Shown: positions 38,141 to 53,125 of the stretch, piece by piece
How the letters are laid out: every line of letters begins with the position of its first letter
Position numbering within the stretch: the first letter of the stretch is position 1
Assembly: GCF_964340395.1 (NCBI RefSeq)
Contig: NC_135557.1
Location: 3,632,216-3,696,215 of the forward strand
Direction of reading: 5' to 3'
DNA: 64,000 nucleotides
Source: Glandiceps talaboti
Taxonomy: Eukaryota; Hemichordata; Enteropneusta; Spengelidae
Program-made: the position numbers and the translations under genes
The notes under the pieces: model-generated
Told to the model about the DNA's origin: nothing
Database searches by the model: none
What the model saw: only the letters and a program-made list of their open reading frames with translations

Positions 38141-41100
38141 TAATAAAATGGTTTATAGGTCTGTTAGTGGTATTATTTATCTGATGGTGTGTAAGGGTAA
38201 TGAAATGGTTTATAGGTCTGTTAGTGGTATGCCATTTATCTGATGCTGTGTAAGGGTAATGAAATGGTTTATAGGTCTGTTAGTGGTATGCCATTTATCT
38301 GATGGTGTGTAAGGGTAATGAAATGGTTTATAGGTCTGTTAGTGGTATGCCATTTATCTGATGGTGTGTAAGGATAATGAAATGGTTTATAGGTCTGTTA
38401 GTGGTATGCCATTTATCTGATGCTGTGCAAGGGTAATGAAATGGTTTATAGGTCTGTTAGTGGTATGCCATTTATCTGATGGTGTGTAAGGGTAATGAAA
38501 TGGTTTATAGGTCTGTTAGTGGTATGCCATTTATCTGATGGTGTGTAAGGGTAATGAAATGGTTTATAGGTCTGTTAGTGGTATGCCATTTATCTGATGG
38601 TGTGTAAGGATAATGAAATGGTTTATAGGTCTGTTAGTGGTATGCCATTTATCTGATGCTGTGTAAGGGTAATGAAATGGTTTATATAGGTCTGTTAGTG
38701 GTATGTCATTTATCTGATGGTGTGTAAGGGTAATGAAATGGTTTATAGGTCTGTTAGTGGTATGTCATTTATCTGATGGTGTGTAAGGGTAATGAAATGG
38801 TTTATAGGTCTGTTAGTGGTATGCCATTTATCTGATGGTGTGTAAGGATAATGAAATGGTTTATAGGTCTATTAGTGGTATGCCATTTATCTGATGCTGT
38901 GTAAGGGTAATGAAATGGTTTATAGGTCTGTTAGTGGTATGCCATTTATCTGATGGTGTGTAAGGGTAATGAAATGGTTTATAGGTCTGTTAGTGGTATG
39001 CCATTTATCTGATGGTGTGTAAGGGTAATGAAATGGTTTATAGGTCTGTTAGTGGTATGCCATTTATCTGATGGTGTGTAAGGATAATGAAATGGTTTAT
39101 AGGTCTGTTAGTGGTATGTCATTTATCTGATGGTGTGTAAGGGTAATGAAATGGTTTATAGGTCTGTTAGTGATATGTCATTTATCTGATGGTGTGTAAG
39201 GGTAATGAAATGGTTTATAGGTCTGTTAGTGGTATGTCATTTATCTGATGGTGTGTAAGGGTAATGAAATGGTTTATAGGTCTGTTAGTGGTATGTCATT
39301 TATCTGATGGTGTGTAAGGGTAATGAAATGGTTTATAGGTCTGTTAGTGGTATGTCATTTATCTGATGGTGTGTAAGGGTAATGATATGGTTTATAGGTC
39401 TGTTAGTGGTATGCCATTTATCTGATGGTGTGTAAGGATAATGAAATGGTTTATAGGTCTGTTAGTGGTATGCCATTTATCTTATGGTGTGTAAGGGTAA
39501 TGAAATGGTTTATAGGTCTGTTAGTGGTATGCCATTTATCTGATGGTGTGTAAGGGTAATGAAATGGTTTATAGGTCTGTTAGTGGTATGCCATTTATCT
39601 GATGGTGTGTAAGGGTAATGAAATGGTTTATAGGTCTGTTAGTGGTATGCCATTTATCTGATGGTGTGTAAGGATAATGAAATGGTTTATAGGTCTGTTA
39701 GTGGTATGTCATTTATCTGATGGTGTGTAAGGGTAATGAAATGGTTTATAGGTCTGTTAGTGGTATGTCATTTATCTGATGGTGTGTAAGGGTAATGAAA
39801 TGGTTTATAGGTCTGTTAGTGGTATGTCATTTATCTGATGGTGTGCAAGGGTAATGATATGGTTTATAGGTCTGTTAGTGGTATGCCATTTATCTGATGG
39901 TGTGCAAGGGTAATGAAATGGTTTATAGGTCTGTTAGTAGTATGCCATTTATCTGATGGTGTGTAAGGGTAATGAAATGGTTTATAGGTCTGTTAGTGGT
40001 ATGTCATTTATCTGATGGTGTGTAAGGGTAATGAAATGGTTTATAGGTCTGTTAGTGGTATGCCATTTATCTGATGGTGTGCAAGGGTAATGAAATGGTT
40101 TATAGGTCTGTTAGTGGTATGCCATTTATCTGATGGTGTGTAAGGGTAATGAAATGGTTTATAGGTCTGTTAGTGGTATGCCATTTATCTGATGGTGTGT
40201 AAGGATAATGAAATGGTTTATAGGTCTGTTAGTGGTATGCCATTTATCTGATGGTGTGCAAGGGTAATGAAATGGTTTATAGGTCTGTTAGTGGTATGTC
40301 ATTTATCTGATGGTGTGTAAGGTAATGAAATGGTTTATAGGTCTGTTAGTGGTATGCCATTTATCTGATGGTGTGTAAGGTAATGAAATGGTTTATAGGT
40401 CTGTTAGTGGTATGCCATTTATCTGATGCTGTGTAAGGGTAATGAAATGGTTTATATAGGTCTGTTAGTGGTATGTCATTTATCTGATGGTGTGTAAGGA
40501 TAATGAAATGGTTTATAGGTCTGTTAGTGGTATGCCATTTATCTGATGGTGTGTAAGGGTAATGAAATGGTTTATAGGTCTGTTAGTGGTATGCCATTTA
40601 TCTGATGGTGTGTAAGGGTAATGAAATGGTTTATAGGTCTGTTAGTGGTATGCCATTTATCTGATGGTGTGTAAGGATAATGAAATGGTTTATAGGTCTG
40701 TTAGTGGTATGCCATTTATCTGATGCTGTGTAAGGGTAATGAAATGGTTTATAGGTCTGTTAGTGGTATGTCATTTATCTTATGGTGTGTATGGTAATGA
40801 AATGGTTTATAGGTCTGTTAGTGGTATGTCATTTATCTGATGGTGTGGAAGGGTAATGATATGGTTTATAGGTCTGTTAGTGGTATGTCATTTATCTGAT
40901 GGTGTGGAAGGGTAATGATATGGTTTATAGGTCTGTTAGTGGTATGCCATTTATCTGATGGTGTGCAAGGGTAATGAAATGGTTTATAGGTCTGTTAGTG
41001 GTATGCCATTTATCTGATGGTGTGTAAGGGTAATGAAATGGTTTATAGGTCTGTTAGTGGTATGTCATTTATCTGATGGTGTGTAAGGGTAATGAAATGG

Positions 41101-44018
41101 TTTATAGGTCTGTTAGTGGTATGCCATTTATCTGATGGTGTGCAAGGGTAATGAAATGGTTTATAGGTCTGTTAGTGGTATGCCATTTATCTGATGGTGT
41201 GTAAGGGTAATGAAATGGTTTATAGGTCTGTTAGTGGTATGCCATTTATCTGATGGTGTGTAAGGATAATGAAATGGTTTATAGGTCTGTTAGTGGTATG
41301 CCATTTATCTGATGGTGTGCAAGGGTAATGAAATGGTTTATAGGTCTGTTAGTGGTATGTCATTTATCTGATGGTGTGTAAGGTAATGAAATGGTTTATA
41401 GGTCTGTTAGTGGTATGCCATTTATCTGATGGTGTGTAAGGTAATGAAATGGTTTATAGGTCTGTTAGTGGTATGCCATTTATCTGATGGTGTGTAAGGG
41501 TAATGAAATGGTTTATAGGTCTGTTAGTGGTATGCCATTTATCTGATGCTGTGTAAGGGTAATGAAATGGTTTATAGGTCTGTTAGTGGTATGTCATTTA
41601 TCTTATGGTGTGTATGGTAATGAAATGGTTTATAGGTCTGTTAGTGGTATGTCATTTATCTGATGGTGTGGAAGGGTTATGAAATGGTTTATAGGTTTAT
41701 ATGCCATTTATCTGATGGTGTGCAAGGGTAATGAAATGGTTTATAGGTCTGTTAGTGGTATGCCATTTATCTGATGCTGTGCAAGGATAATGAAATGGTT
41801 TATAGGTCTGTTAGTGGTATGCCATTTATCTGATGGTGTGCAAGGGTAATGAAATGGTTTATAGGTCTGTTAGTGGTATGTCATTTATCTTATGGTGTGT
41901 ATGGTAATGAAATGGTTTATAGGTCTGTTAGTGGTATGTCATTTATCTGATGGTGTGTAAGGTAATGAAATGGTTTATAGGTCTGTTAGTGGTATGTCAT
42001 TTATCTGATGGTGTGTAAGGGTAATGAAATGGTTTATAGGTCTGTTAGTGGTATGCCATTTATCTGATGGTGTGTAAGGGTAATGAAATGGTTTATAGGT
42101 CTGTTAGTGGTATGCCATTTATCTGATGGTGTGTAAGGATAATGAAATGGTTTATAGGTCTGTTAGTGGTATGCCATTTATCTGATGCTGTGTAAGGGTA
42201 ATGAAATGGTTTATAGGTCTGTTAGTGGTATGTCATTTATCTTATGGTGTGTATGGTAATGAAATGGTTTATAGGTCTGTTAGTGGTATGTCATTTATCT
42301 GATGGTGTGGAAGGGTAATGAAATGGTTTATAGGTCTGTTAGTGGTATGCCATTTATCTGATGGTGTGCAAGGGTAATGAAATGGTTTATAGGTCTGTTA
42401 GTGGTATGCCATTTATCTGATGCTGTGCAAGGGTAATGAAATGGTTTATAGGTCTGTTAGTGGTATGCCATTTATCTGATGGTGTGTAAGGGTAATGAAA
42501 TGGTTTATAGGTCTGTTAGTGGTATGCCATTTATCTGATGGTGTGTAAGGGTAATGAAATGGTTTATAGGTCTGTTAGTGGTATGCCATTTATCTGATGG
42601 TGTGTAAGGATAATGAAATGGTTTATAGGTCTGTTAGTGGTATGCCATTTATCTGATGCTGTGTAAGGGTAATGAAATGGTTTATATAGGTCTGTTTTAG
42701 TGGTATGTCATTTATCTGATGGTGTGTAAGGGTAATGAAATGGTTTATAGGTCTGTTAGTGGTATGCCATTTATCTGATGGTGTGTAAGGGTAATGAAAT
42801 GGTTTATAGGTCTGTTAGTGGTATGCCATTTATCTGATGCTGTGTAAGGTAATGAAATGGTTTATAGGTCTGTTAGTGGTATGCCATTTATCTGATGGTG
42901 TGTAAGGTAATGAAATGGTTTATATAGGTCTGTTAGTGGTATGTCATTTATCTGATGGTGTGTAAGGGTAATGAAATGGTTTATAGGTCTGTTAGTGGTA
43001 TGCCATTTATCTGATGGTGTGTAAGGGTAATGAAATGGTTTATAGGTCTGTTAGTGGTATGCCATTTATCTGATGGTGTGTAAGGGTAATGAAATGGTTT
43101 ATAGGTCTGTTAGTGGTATGCCATTTATCTGATGGTGTGTAAGGATAATGAAATGGTTTATAGGTCTGTTAGTGGTATGTCATTTATCTGATGGTGTGTA
43201 AGGGTAATGAAATGGTTTATAGGTCTGTTAGTGGTATGTCATTTATCTTATGGTGTGTATGGTAATGAAATGGTTTATAGGTCTGTTAGTGGTATGTCAT
43301 TTATCTGATGGTGTGGAAGGGTAATGAAATGGTTTATAGGTCTGTTAGTGGTATGCCATTTATCTGATGGTGTGCAAGGGTAATGAAATGGTTTATAGGT
43401 CTGTTAGTGGTATGCCATTTATCTGATGCTGTGCAAGGGTAATGAAATGGTTTATAGGTCTGTTAGTGGTATGCCATTTATCTGATGGTGTGTAAGGGTA
43501 ATGAAATGGTTTATAGGTCTGTTAGTGGTATGCCATTTATCTGATGGTGTGTAAGGGTAATGAAATGGTTTATAGGTCTGTTAGTGGTATGCCATTTATC
43601 TGATGGTGTGTAAGGGTAATGAAATGGTTTATAGGTCTGTTAGTGGTATGCCATTTATCTGATGCTGTGCAAGGGTAATGAAATGGTTTATAGGTCTGTT
43701 AGTGGTATGTCATTTATCTGATGGTGTGCAAGGGTAATGAAATGGTTTATAGGTCTGTTAGTGGTATGCCATTTATCTGATGCTGTGCAAGGGTAATGAA
43801 ATGGTTTATAGGTCTGTTAGTGGTATGCCATTTATCTGATGCTGTGCAAGGGTAATGAAATGGTTTATAGGTCTGTTAGTGGTATGCCATTTATCTGATG
43901 CTGTGCAAGGGTAATGAAATGGTTTATAGGTCTGTTAGTGGTATGCCATTTATCTGATGCTGTGCAAGGGTAATGGAATGGTTTATAGGTCTGTTAGTGG
44001 TATGCCATTTATCTGATG

Positions 44019-44078
<60 letters not shown>

Positions 44079-47000
44079 AAATGGTTTATAGGTCTGTTAG
44101 TGGTATGCCATTTATCTGATGCTGTGTAAGGGTAATGAAATGGTTTATAGGTCTGTTAGTGGTATGCCATTTATCTGATGGTGTGTAAGGGTAATAGGTC
44201 TGTTAGTGGTATGTCATTTATCTGATGCTGTGTAAGGGTAATGAAATGGTTTATAGGTCTGTTAGTGGTATGCCATTTATCTGATGGTGTGCAAGGGTAA
44301 TGAAATGGTTTATAGGTCTGTTAGTGGTATGCCATTTATCTGATGGTGTGTAAGGGTAATGAAATGGTTTATAGGTCTGTTAGTGGTATGCCATTTATCT
44401 GATGCTGTGCAAGGGTAATGAAATGGTTTATAGGTCTGTTAGTGGTATGCCATTTATCTGATGCTGTGTGTGTGTGTGTGTGTGTGTAATAAAATGGTTT
44501 ATAGGTCTGTTAGTGGTATGCCATTTATCTGATGGTGTGTAAGGGTAATGAAATGGTTTGTATAGGTCTGTTAGTGGTATGCCATTTATCTGATGGTGTG
44601 TAAGGGTAATGAAATGGTTTATAGGTCTGTTAGTGGTATGCCATTTATCTGATGGTGTGTAAGGGTAATGAAATGGTTTATAGGTCTGTTAGTGGTATGC
44701 CATTTATCTGATGGTGTGTAAGGGTAATGAAATGGTTTATAGGTCTGTTAGTGGTATGCCATTTATCTGATGGTGTGTAAGGGTAATGAAATGGTTTGTA
44801 GGTCTGTTAGTGGTATGCCATTTATCTGATGCTGTGTAAGGGTAATGAAATGGTTTGTAGGTCTGTTAGTGGTATGCCATTTATCTGATGGTGTGTAAGG
44901 GTAATGAAATGGTTTGTAGGTCTGTTAGTGGTATGCCATTTATCTGATGGTGTGTAAGGGTAATGAAATGGTTTATAGGTCTGTTAGTGGTAATATGCCA
45001 TTTATCTGATGCTGTGTGTGTGTGTGTGTAATAAAATGGTTTATAGGTCTGTTAGTGGTATGCCATTTATCTGATGGTGTGTAAGGGTAATGAAATGGTT
45101 TGTATAGGTCTGTTAGTGGTATGCCATTTATCTGATGGTGTGTAAGGGTAATGAAATGGTTTGTAGGTCTGTTAGTGGTATGCCATTTATCTGATGGTGT
45201 GTAAGGGTAATGAAATGGTTCATAGGTCTGTTAGTGGTATGCCATTTATCTGATGGTGTGCAAGGGTAATGAAATGGTTTATAGGCCTGTTAGTGGTATG
45301 CCATTTATCTGATGGTGTGCAAGGGTAATGAAATGGTTTATAGGTCTGTTAGTGGTATGCCATTTATCTGATGGTGTGTAAGGGTAATGAAATGGTTTAT
45401 AGGTCTGTTAGTGGTATGCCATTTATCTGATGGTGTGTAAGGGTAATGAAATGGTTTATAGGTCTGTTAGTGGTATGCCATTTATCTGATGGTGTGTAAG
45501 GATAATGAAATGGTTTATAGGTCTGTTAGTGGTATGCCATTTATCTGATGCTGTGTAAGGGTAATGAAATGGTTTATATAGGTCTGTTAGTGGTATGTCA
45601 TTTATCTGATGGTGTGTAAGGATAATGAAATGGTTTATAGGTCTGTTAGTGGTATGCCATTTATCTGATGCTGTGTAAGGGTAATGAAATGGTTTATAGG
45701 TCTGTTAGTGGTATGCCATTTATCTGATGGTGTGTAAGGGTAATGAAATGGTTTATAGGTCTGTTAGTGGTATGCCATTTATCTGATGGTGTGTAAGGGT
45801 AATGAAATGGTTTATAGGTCTGTTAGTGGTATGCCATTTATCTGATGGTGTGTAAGGATAATGAAATGGTTTATAGGTCTGTTAGTGGTATGTCATTTAT
45901 CTGATGGTGTGTAAGGGTAATGAAATGGTTTATAGGTCTGTTAGTGGTATGTCATTTATCTGATGGTGTGTAAGGGTAATGAAATGGTTTATAGGTCTGT
46001 TAGTGGTATGTCATTTATCTGATGGTGTGTAAGGGTAATGAAATGGTTTATAGGTCTGTTAGTGGTATGTCATTTATCTGATGGTGTGTAAGGGTAATGA
46101 AATGGTTTATAGGTCTGTTAGTGGTATGTCATTTATCTGATGGTGTGTAAGGGTAATGAAATGGTTTATAGGTCTGTTAGTGGTATGTCATTTATCTGAT
46201 GGTGTGTAAGGGTAATGAAATGGTTTATAGGTCTGTTAGTGGTATGTCATTTATCTTATGGTGTGTATGGTAATGAAATGGTTTATAGGTCTGTTAGTGG
46301 TATGTCATTTATCTGATGGTGTGGAAGGGTAATGATATGGTTTATAGGTCTGTTAGTGGTATGTCATTTATCTGATGGTGTGGAAGGGTAATGATATGGT
46401 TTATAGGTCTGTTAGTGGTATGCCATTTATCTGATGGTGTGCAAGGGTAATGAAATGGTTTATAGGTCTGTTAGTGGTATGCCATTTATCTGATGGTGTG
46501 TAAGGGTAATGAAATGGTTTATAGGTCTGTTAGTGGTATGTCATTTATCTGATGGTGTGTAAGGGTAATGAAATGGTTTATAGGTCTGTTAGTGGTATGC
46601 CATTTATCTGATGGTGTGCAAGGGTAATGAAATGGTTTATAGGTCTGTTAGTGGTATGCCATTTATCTGATGGTGTGTAAGGGTAATGAAATGGTTTATA
46701 GGTCTGTTAGTGGTATGCCATTTATCTGATGGTGTGTAAGGATAATGAAATGGTTTATAGGTCTGTTAGTGGTATGCCATTTATCTGATGGTGTGCAAGG
46801 GTAATGAAATGGTTTATAGGTCTGTTAGTGGTATGTCATTTATCTGATGGTGTGTAAGGTAATGAAATGGTTTATAGGTCTGTTAGTGGTATGCCATTTA
46901 TCTGATGGTGTGTAAGGTAATGAAATGGTTTATAGGTCTGTTAGTGGTATGCCATTTATCTGATGCTGTGTAAGGGTAATGAAATGGTTTATATAGGTCT

Positions 47001-50000
47001 GTTAGTGGTATGTCATTTATCTGATGGTGTGTAAGGATAATGAAATGGTTTATAGGTCTGTTAGTGGTATGCCATTTATCTGATGGTGTGTAAGGGTAAT
47101 GAAATGGTTTATAGGTCTGTTAGTGGTATGCCATTTATCTGATGGTGTGTAAGGGTAATGAAATGGTTTATAGGTCTGTTAGTGGTATGCCATTTATCTG
47201 ATGGTGTGTAAGGATAATGAAATGGTTTATAGGTCTGTTAGTGGTATGCCATTTATCTGATGCTGTGTAAGGGTAATGAAATGGTTTATAGGTCTGTTAG
47301 TGGTATGTCATTTATCTTATGGTGTGTATGGTAATGAAATGGTTTATAGGTCTGTTAGTGGTATGTCATTTATCTGATGGTGTGGAAGGGTAATGAAATG
47401 GTTTATAGGTCTGTTAGTGGTATGCCATTTATCTGATGCTGTGTAAGGGTAATGAAATGGTTTATAGGTCTGTTAGTGGTATGCCATTTATCTGATGGTG
47501 TGTAAGGGTAATGATATGGTTTATAGGTCTGTTAGTGGTATGTCATTTATCTGATGGTGTGGAAGGGTAATGATATGGTTTATAGGTCTGTTAGTGGTAT
47601 GCCATTTATCTGATGGTGTGCAAGGGTAATGAAATGGTTTATAGGTCTGTTAGTGGTATGCCATTTATCTGATGGTGTGTAAGGGTAATGAAATGGTTTA
47701 TAGGTCTGTTAGTGGTATGTCATTTATCTGATGGTGTGCAAGGGTAATGAAATGGTTTATAGGTCTGTTAGTGGTATGCCATTTATCTGATGGTGTGTAA
47801 GGGTAATGAAATGGTTTATAGGTCTGTTAGTGGTATGCCATTTATCTGATGGTGTGTAAGGATAATGAAATGGTTTATAGGTCTGTTAGTGGTATGCCAT
47901 TTATCTGATGGTGTGCAAGGGTAATGAAATGGTTTATAGGTCTGTTAGTGGTATGTCATTTATCTGATGGTGTGTAAGGTAATGAAATGGTTTATAGGTC
48001 TGTTAGTGGTATGCCATTTATCTGATGGTGTGTAAGGTAATGAAATGGTTTATAGGTCTGTTAGTGGTATGCCATTTATCTGATGGTGTGTAAGGGTAAT
48101 GAAATGGTTTATAGGTCTGTTAGTGGTATGCCATTTATCTGATGCTGTGTAAGGGTAATGAAATGGTTTATAGGTCTGTTAGTGGTATGTCATTTATCTT
48201 ATGGTGTGTATGGTAATGAAATGGTTTATAGGTCTGTTAGTGGTATGTCATTTATCTGATGGTGTGGAAGGGTTATGAAATGGTTTATAGGTTTATATGC
48301 CATTTATCTGATGGTGTGCAAGGGTAATGAAATGGTTTATAGGTCTGTTAGTGGTATGCCATTTATCTGATGCTGTGCAAGGATAATGAAATGGTTTATA
48401 GGTCTGTTAGTGGTATGCCATTTATCTGATGGTGTGCAAGGGTAATGAAATGGTTTATAGGTCTGTTAGTGGTATGTCATTTATCTTATGGTGTGTATGG
48501 TAATGAAATGGTTTATAGGTCTGTTAGTGGTATGTCATTTATCTGATGGTGTGTAAGGTAATGAAATGGTTTATAGGTCTGTTAGTGGTATGTCATTTAT
48601 CTGATGGTGTGTAAGGGTAATGAAATGGTTTATAGGTCTGTTAGTGGTATGCCATTTATCTGATGGTGTGTAAGGGTAATGAAATGGTTTATAGGTCTGT
48701 TAGTGGTATGCCATTTATCTGATGGTGTGTAAGGATAATGAAATGGTTTATAGGTCTGTTAGTGGTATGCCATTTATCTGATGCTGTGTAAGGGTAATGA
48801 AATGGTTTATAGGTCTGTTAGTGGTATGTCATTTATCTTATGGTGTGTATGGTAATGAAATGGTTTATAGGTCTGTTAGTGGTATGTCATTTATCTGATG
48901 GTGTGGAAGGGTAATGAAATGGTTTATAGGTCTGTTAGTGGTATGCCATTTATCTGATGGTGTGCAAGGGTAATGAAATGGTTTATAGGTCTGTTAGTGG
49001 TATGCCATTTATCTGATGCTGTGCAAGGGTAATGAAATGGTTTATAGGTCTGTTAGTGGTATGCCATTTATCTGATGGTGTGTAAGGGTAATGAAATGGT
49101 TTATAGGTCTGTTAGTGGTATGCCATTTATCTGATGGTGTGTAAGGGTAATGAAATGGTTTATAGGTCTGTTAGTGGTATGCCATTTATCTGATGGTGTG
49201 TAAGGATAATGAAATGGTTTATAGGTCTGTTAGTGGTATGCCATTTATCTGATGCTGTGTAAGGGTAATGAAATGGTTTATATAGGTCTGTTTTAGTGGT
49301 ATGTCATTTATCTGATGGTGTGTAAGGGTAATGAAATGGTTTATAGGTCTGTTAGTGGTATGCCATTTATCTGATGGTGTGTAAGGGTAATGAAATGGTT
49401 TATAGGTCTGTTAGTGGTATGCCATTTATCTGATGCTGTGTAAGGTAATGAAATGGTTTATAGGTCTGTTAGTGGTATGCCATTTATCTGATGGTGTGTA
49501 AGGTAATGAAATGGTTTATATAGGTCTGTTAGTGGTATGTCATTTATCTGATGGTGTGTAAGGGTAATGAAATGGTTTATAGGTCTGTTAGTGGTATGCC
49601 ATTTATCTGATGGTGTGTAAGGGTAATGAAATGGTTTATAGGTCTGTTAGTGGTATGCCATTTATCTGATGGTGTGTAAGGGTAATGAAATGGTTTATAG
49701 GTCTGTTAGTGGTATGCCATTTATCTGATGGTGTGTAAGGATAATGAAATGGTTTATAGGTCTGTTAGTGGTATGTCATTTATCTGATGGTGTGTAAGGG
49801 TAATGAAATGGTTTATAGGTCTGTTAGTGGTATGTCATTTATCTTATGGTGTGTATGGTAATGAAATGGTTTATAGGTCTGTTAGTGGTATGTCATTTAT
49901 CTGATGGTGTGGAAGGGTAATGAAATGGTTTATAGGTCTGTTAGTGGTATGCCATTTATCTGATGGTGTGCAAGGGTAATGAAATGGTTTATAGGTCTGT

Positions 50001-50496
50001 TAGTGGTATGCCATTTATCTGATGCTGTGCAAGGGTAATGAAATGGTTTATAGGTCTGTTAGTGGTATGCCATTTATCTGATGGTGTGTAAGGGTAATGA
50101 AATGGTTTATAGGTCTGTTAGTGGTATGCCATTTATCTGATGGTGTGTAAGGGTAATGAAATGGTTTATAGGTCTGTTAGTGGTATGCCATTTATCTGAT
50201 GGTGTGTAAGGGTAATGAAATGGTTTATAGGTCTGTTAGTGGTATGCCATTTATCTGATGCTGTGCAAGGGTAATGAAATGGTTTATAGGTCTGTTAGTG
50301 GTATGTCATTTATCTGATGGTGTGCAAGGGTAATGAAATGGTTTATAGGTCTGTTAGTGGTATGCCATTTATCTGATGCTGTGCAAGGGTAATGAAATGG
50401 TTTATAGGTCTGTTAGTGGTATGCCATTTATCTGATGCTGTGCAAGGGTAATGGAATGGTTTATAGGTCTGTTAGTGGTATGCCATTTATCTGATG

Positions 50497-50546
<50 letters not shown>

Positions 50547-50931
50547 AAATGGTTTATAGGTCTGTTAGTGGTATGCCATTTATCTGATGCTGTGTAAGGG
50601 TAATGAAATGGTTTATAGGTCTGTTAGTGGTATGCCATTTATCTGATGGTGTGTAAGGGTAATAGGTCTGTTAGTGGTATGTCATTTATCTGATGCTGTG
50701 TAAGGGTAATGAAATGGTTTATAGGTCTGTTAGTGGTATGCCATTTATCTGATGGTGTGCAAGGGTAATGAAATGGTTTATAGGTCTGTTAGTGGTATGC
50801 CATTTATCTGATGGTGTGTAAGGGTAATGAAATGGTTTATAGGTCTGTTAGTGGTATGCCATTTATCTGATGCTGTGCAAGGGTAATGAAATGGTTTATA
50901 GGTCTGTTAGTGGTATGCCATTTATCTGATG

Positions 50932-50973
<42 letters not shown>

Positions 50974-51493
50974 AAATGGTTTATAGGTCTGTTAGTGGTA
51001 TGCCATTTATCTGATGGTGTGTAAGGGTAATGAAATGGTTTGTATAGGTCTGTTAGTGGTATGCCATTTATCTGATGGTGTGTAAGGGTAATGAAATGGT
51101 TTATAGGTCTGTTAGTGGTATGCCATTTATCTGATGGTGTGTAAGGGTAATGAAATGGTTTATAGGTCTGTTAGTGGTATGCCATTTATCTGATGGTGTG
51201 TAAGGGTAATGAAATGGTTTATAGGTCTGTTAGTGGTATGCCATTTATCTGATGGTGTGTAAGGGTAATGAAATGGTTTGTAGGTCTGTTAGTGGTATGC
51301 CATTTATCTGATGCTGTGTAAGGGTAATGAAATGGTTTGTAGGTCTGTTAGTGGTATGCCATTTATCTGATGGTGTGTAAGGGTAATGAAATGGTTTGTA
51401 GGTCTGTTAGTGGTATGCCATTTATCTGATGGTGTGTAAGGGTAATGAAATGGTTTATAGGTCTGTTAGTGGTAATATGCCATTTATCTGATG

Positions 51494-51531
<38 letters not shown>

Positions 51532-53107
51532 AAATGGTTTATAGGTCTGTTAGTGGTATGCCATTTATCTGATGGTGTGTAAGGGTAATGAAATGGTTTG
51601 TATAGGTCTGTTAGTGGTATGCCATTTATCTGATGGTGTGTAAGGGTAATGAAATGGTTTGTAGGTCTGTTAGTGGTATGCCATTTATCTGATGGTGTGT
51701 AAGGGTAATGAAATGGTTCATAGGTCTGTTAGTGGTATGCCATTTATCTGATGGTGTGCAAGGGTAATGAAATGGTTTATAGGCCTGTTAGTGGTATGCC
51801 ATTTATCTGATGGTGTGCAAGGGTAATGAAATGGTTTATAGGTCTGTTAGTGGTATGCCATTTATCTGATGGTGTGCAAGGGTAATGAAATGGTTTGTAG
51901 GTCTGTTAGTGGTATGCCATTTATCTGATGGTGTGCAAGGGTAATGAAATGGTTTGTAGGTCTGTTAGTGGTATGCCATTTATCTGATGGTGTGCAAGGG
52001 TAATGAAATGGTTTATAGGTCTGTTAGTGGTATGCCATTTATCTGATGGTGTGCAAGGGTAATGAAATGGTTTATAGGTCTGTTAGTGGTATGCCATTTA
52101 TCTGATGCTGTGCAAGGGTAATGAAATGGTTTATAGGTCTGTTAGTGGTATGCCATTTATCTGATGCTGTGTGTAAGGGTAATGAAATGGTTTATAGGTC
52201 TGTTAGTGGTATGCCATTTATCTGATGGTGTGTAAGGGTAATGAAATGGTTTATAGGTCTGTTAGTGGTATGCCATTTATCTGATGGTGTGTAAGGGTAA
52301 TGAAATGGTTTATAGGTCTGTTAGTGGTATGCCATTTATCTGATGGTGTGTAAGGGTAATGAAATGGTTTATATAGGTCTGTTAGTGGTATGTCATTTAT
52401 CTGATGGTGTGTAAGGATAATGAAATGGTTTATAGGTCTGTTAGTGGTATGCCATTTATCTGATGCTGTGTAAGGGTAATGAAATGGTTTATAGGTCTGT
52501 TAGTGGTATGCCATTTATCTGATGGTGTGTAAGGGTAATGAAATGGTTTATAGGTCTGTTAGTGGTATGCCATTTATCTGATGGTGTGTAAGGGTAATGA
52601 AATGGTTTATATAGGTCTGTTAGTGGTATGTCATTTATCTGATGGTGTGTAAGGATAATGAAATGGTTTATAGGTCTGTTAGTGGTATGCCATTTATCTG
52701 ATGCTGTGTAAGGGTAATGAAATGGTTTATAGGTCTGTTAGTGGTATGCCATTTATCTGATGGTGTGTAAGGGTAATGAAATGGTTTATAGGTCTGTTAG
52801 TGGTATGCCATTTATCTGATGGTGTGTAAGGGTAATGAAATGGTTTATATAGGTCTGTTAGTGGTATGTCATTTATCTGATGGTGTGTAAGGATAATGAA
52901 ATGGTTTATAGGTCTGTTAGTGGTATGCCATTTATCTGATGCTGTGTAAGGGTAATGAAATGGTTTATAGGTCTGTTAGTGGTATGCCATTTATCTGATG
53001 GTGTGTAAGGGTAATGAAATGGTTTATAGGTCTGTTAGTGGTATGCCATTTATCTGATGGTGTGTAAGGGTAATGAAATGGTTTATATAGGTCTGTTTTA
53101 GTGGTAA
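38141..53107. repeat. Giant minisatellite, 59-bp unit, about 250 copies over 15 kb
   Basis: Units are GGTCTGTTAGTGGTATG(C/T)C, ATTTATCTGATG(G/C)TGTG, (T/C/G)AAGGGTAATGAAATGGTTT, ATA. Recurrent variants are ATCTTATGGTGTGTATGG, GTGGAAGGGTAATGATATGG, TTTATATAGG, CTGTTTTAG and units in which TGCTGTG expands into (TG)n followed by TAATAAAATGG (about 44,022, 44,467, 45,016, 50,500, 50,933, 51,495, and the array start). Rare variants recur at an offset of about 6.5-6.6 kb, showing higher-order duplication. No coding potential. Confidence 0.98.
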
Positions 53108-53125
53108 TTTTTGATACTTAAATGA

